Shown one piece after another: positions 62,080 to 64,000 of a DNA stretch of 64,000 nt; positions within the stretch are counted from its first letter, which is position 1, and every line of letters starts with the position of its first letter. This stretch comes from Brevibacillus centrosporus (lineage in GTDB: Bacteria; Bacillota; Bacilli; Brevibacillales; Brevibacillaceae). The stretch is from contig NZ_RHHP01000025.1 of NCBI RefSeq assembly GCF_003710815.1, positions 62,001 to 126,000 of the forward strand, in the 5' to 3' direction. The position numbers were made by a program, and so were the translations under genes. The notes under the pieces are model-generated. The model made no database searches, was not told the origin of the DNA, and was given only the letters and a program-made list of their open reading frames with translations.

Positions 62080-63627
62080 TTACGTGCTGAGCGTCTCTGA
62101 CGCACTGCTGTGTGCCGTCGCCGCTTCTGGAATGGCGCTGTTTACCATGGCTGCCTCCAGGATGGCCTCCTGTGTCACTGTTGCACCGTCCAAGCTGGCT
62201 GTCACTCTGCCTTCTCGCATAACGACGACACGATCGCTCATGCCGATCACCTCAGGCATCTCCGATGAAATCATAATGACGCCATACCCCTGTGAAGCTA
62301 GGTCACTAATGATTTCATAGATCGCAGACTTCGCCCCGACGTCTACACCCTTCGTAGGCTCATCCAGAATGATGATATCCAGATCGGCGGTCAACAGCTT
62401 GGCGACGACGACCTTTTGCTGGTTCCCACCGGATAGGGAGCTGGCGAGATCAAAGATGCTGCGGGCTTTTACCTGGACTTTTTCCGCGAGAGCGTGTGCC
62501 AGCTCCGCTTCCCTTTTCTCCTGAATCCAGCCCTTGCGCGACAGCTTGCCGAGTGCCGGCAGGGTAATGTTGCGCTCGATTCCCCACTCCAGGACCAGTC
62601 CTTGCTTTTGCCTGTCCTCGGGCAAGTACCCGATCCCGAGCTCCATCGCTTGCAGCGGGTTTTTGACTTTAATCGCTTTGCCTTTTAAGTACACCTGGCC
62701 CGTATCGAACGAGGTAATTCCAAAGACGGCTTGGCACACCTCGGTTCTCCCTGCCCCTACCAACCCGGTCAAGCCGACAATTTCGCCTCGATGCACCGAA
62801 AAGGATACGTCTGCAAAAAAGCCTGTTTTGCCAAGACCTTCTACGCGGAGCAATTCTTCCCCGGCCTTTGCTGCCTTTTTGGGGAACAGCTGTGTAATTT
62901 CCCGTCCGACCATAGCTACGATCAGGTCCTCGTTTGAAATGTCGGAAATGCCCCAGGAGCCGATATATTTGGCGTCGCGAAACACAGTCACTTTGCTCGC
63001 CAATCGGTACATGTCTTCAAAGCGGTGCGAAATAAAGATGATCGATGCCCCATTATCGCGCAGCTTTTCCGCGATCTTGTACAGCTCCTCGCTCTCTCTT
63101 GCCGTAAGCGCTGCTGTCGGCTCATCCATGATGATGATGCGCGCATCCGTTGAAAGCGCTTTCGCAATTTCGACGATTTGTTGCTGGGCAACACTGAGCG
63201 CCCCCATCTTCGTTCTCGGATCAAAGCTTGCCCCCAGCTCCTGCAGCAGCTTTTTCGCTTCTGCGTGCATGTCGCCCCATAGGATCCGCTTTGTGCGTTT
63301 GGTGATCTTCTCATGTCCCATAAAGATGTTTTCCGTAACGCTCAGGTCTGGAAAACAAGTCACATGCTGATAAATCGCGGCAATTCCCAATCGTTGGGCG
63401 TCCTTTGGATTTTTGATTTCCGTTTTCTGCCCGTTTACAAAGATTTCGCCTTCGTCCGGGAAATGTACACCCGTAATGATCTTGATGAACGTGGATTTGC
63501 CAGCTCCGTTCTCACCCATGAGCGCGTGGATTTCACCTGGCTTTAGCTGAAAATGCACTTGATCCAGTGCCTTTACGCCTGGAAACGTTTTCGTGATTCC
63601 TCTCAATTCAAGAACGTAATCTGACAT
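62080..63627 (-). CDS. Rhamnose ABC transporter double ATPase (RhaT-like)
   Basis: About 515 residues from ATG 63627, which follows AGGAGGACG; the frame to 63684 lacks signals. Two ABC domains: the first has Walker A GENGAGKSTF, signature LSVAQQQIVE and Walker B IIMDEPTAAL; the second has the degenerate Walker A GLVGAGRTE with signature LSGGNQQKVVVAKLL and Walker B IILDEPTKGV. This asymmetry is normal for ribose-class importers. As first gene of the operon it fixes the promoter in the 325-base region upstream. Assignment to rhamnose rests on the downstream genes. Confidence 0.92.
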   Translation of the reverse strand: MSDYVLELRGITKTFPGVKALDQVHFQLKPGEIHALMGENGAGKSTFIKIITGVHFPDEGEIFVNGQKTEIKNPKDAQRLGIAAIYQHVTCFPDLSVTENIFMGHEKITKRTKRILWGDMHAEAKKLLQELGASFDPRTKMGALSVAQQQIVEIAKALSTDARIIIMDEPTAALTARESEELYKIAEKLRDNGASIIFISHRFEDMYRLASKVTVFRDAKYIGSWGISDISNEDLIVAMVGREITQLFPKKAAKAGEELLRVEGLGKTGFFADVSFSVHRGEIVGLTGLVGAGRTEVCQAVFGITSFDTGQVYLKGKAIKVKNPLQAMELGIGYLPEDRQKQGLVLEWGIERNITLPALGKLSRKGWIQEKREAELAHALAEKVQVKARSIFDLASSLSGGNQQKVVVAKLLTADLDIIILDEPTKGVDVGAKSAIYEIISDLASQGYGVIMISSEMPEVIGMSDRVVVMREGRVTASLDGATVTQEAILEAAMVNSAIPEAATAHSSASETLST

Positions 63628-63670
63628 AAACGTCCTCCTATTCCTGTTGGAAACGAGCCCTCTGCGGTCG

Positions 63671-63728
63671 AACAAAACGGACATGACTGTTTTGTTTGCA
63701 CCTGTTTGTTTTTATATCTTTGATTATA
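63671..63728 (-). promoter_or_regulatory. Rhamnose operon promoter region and inverted repeat
   Basis: TATAAT on the minus strand at 63728-63723 lacks a good -35, typical of an activator-dependent promoter. Between it and the ATPase gene lies AACAAAAC-N10-GTTTTGTT (63671-63678 with 63689-63696), a candidate operator. The rest of 63730-63950 is AT-rich without a gene. Confidence 0.55.
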
Positions 63729-63952
63729 CAGCTTTGGTTTTTGTTTGCATATGATTAATTCTGTATTTTTTTATTATTCTTTGTTTCCTCTGAACATGCG
63801 CAAAATCGGACATCGATGCTCTCCTCTTCGTCATGACTCTTGAATTCTTTTTCATTGTGTAGCTATTCTATGCGTATGGCCCTCTCTGTCCGTGGTATAA
63901 TCCTCATAGGGTCAATATTTTTCCAAATAATAAAAATTGTGGTGAGTGATTC

Positions 63953-64000
63953 ATGGATATCAACTTCGCATTTTTTGCGATTATTGTCATCGTCTCCGTC
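63953..64000 (+). CDS. Start of a membrane protein gene (cut by window edge)
   Basis: ATG 63953 with GGTGAG upstream opens a frame of 16 codons to the window end: MDINFAFFAIIVIVSV, a hydrophobic N-terminus. TATAAT at 63896-63901 could be its -10. It is divergent from the rhamnose operon; a sensor or regulator for rhamnose would be plausible, but the visible part does not show it. Confidence 0.5.
   Translation, partial: MDINFAFFAIIVIVSV

Noticed and set aside
62534..63370. 278-codon plus-strand frame
   Set aside because: Antisense to the ABC ATPase with clear Walker motifs; Ser/Thr/Pro-rich shadow.
1..64000. CRISPR arrays, rRNA and tRNA genes
   Set aside because: No regularly spaced repeats beyond short tandem units, and no tRNA cloverleaf or rRNA segment was noticed on reading.

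Overview
The window looks like a chromosomal segment of a spore-forming Firmicute of the Paenibacillaceae, most likely Brevibacillus or a close relative. The evidence is strong AGGAGG-type ribosome binding sites, frequent TTG/GTG starts, intermediate GC by eye, the mrfA-mrfB pair, YwbE- and YdjO-like small proteins, a Firmicute-type rhamnose operon and proteins resembling spore-surface factors. The genus is inference. I see no rRNA, tRNA, CRISPR array or replication origin.

Layout. 1-2.8 kb: a two-gene ABC half-transporter operon, left gene cut by the window edge. 3-10.9 kb: a membrane-anchored multicopper oxidase, a broken proline dehydrogenase divergent from a frameshifted MocR-type regulator, a DUF4362-like lipoprotein, a GNAT acetyltransferase and a serine hydrolase. 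10.9-14.5 kb: mrfBA (yprBA), helicase and nuclease for DNA repair. 14.6-20.5 kb: SulP transporter, MarR regulator, iron alcohol dehydrogenase, dienelactone-hydrolase-like protein and a von Willebrand A lipoprotein. 20.6-25.4 kb: a drug-efflux operon (membrane protein, HlyD adaptor, DHA2 MFS pump, second lipoprotein adaptor) whose promoter contains a palindromic operator, plus DedA. 25.5-27.8 kb: AEC transporter and a frameshifted DUF1254 gene. 27.9-31.8 kb: opuA glycine betaine transporter with a divergent GbsR-type regulator. 31.8-33.7 kb: a structured intergenic element, an isochorismatase-family hydrolase behind a short leader ORF with competing hairpins, and small genes. 33.9-38.3 kb: a phosphorelay/c-di-GMP signalling operon whose sensor kinase is broken. 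38.4-45.6 kb: small proteins, an acyltransferase, an orphan histidine kinase, two proteins of possible spore-surface role next to two glycosyltransferase remnants, and a soluble chemoreceptor. 45.7-49 kb: remains of a prophage lysis/tail region with an IS3-type relic and a truncated MgtC gene. 49.1-54.7 kb: a LacI-controlled catabolic operon (HisD-like dehydrogenase, GntP permease, SDR, hydroxyacyl-CoA-type dehydrogenase) with two perfect TGCATACGTATGCA sites. 54.8-63.6 kb: an L-rhamnose operon (ABC transporter, aldolase/lactaldehyde dehydrogenase, mutarotase, and rhamnulokinase joined in frame to rhamnose isomerase).

How the genes work together. The rhamnose block forms a complete route: import by the ribose-type ABC transporter (binding protein not in the window), RhaM anomer conversion, RhaA isomerisation, RhaB phosphorylation, and RhaEW cleavage and lactaldehyde oxidation. 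The LacI/HisD-like block appears to import a hydroxy acid or polyol and oxidise it in several NAD(P)-dependent steps; its substrate cannot be read from sequence.

A striking property of the window is damage. About eleven genes carry single frameshifts or have lost their middle or one end while the flanks remain recognisable (proline dehydrogenase, MocR, DUF1254, a small gene beside ywbE, a hybrid kinase, two glycosyltransferases, the phage amidase, a tail protein, MgtC, the IS orfA). This may be real erosion or an assembly problem, and should be settled before functional conclusions are drawn.
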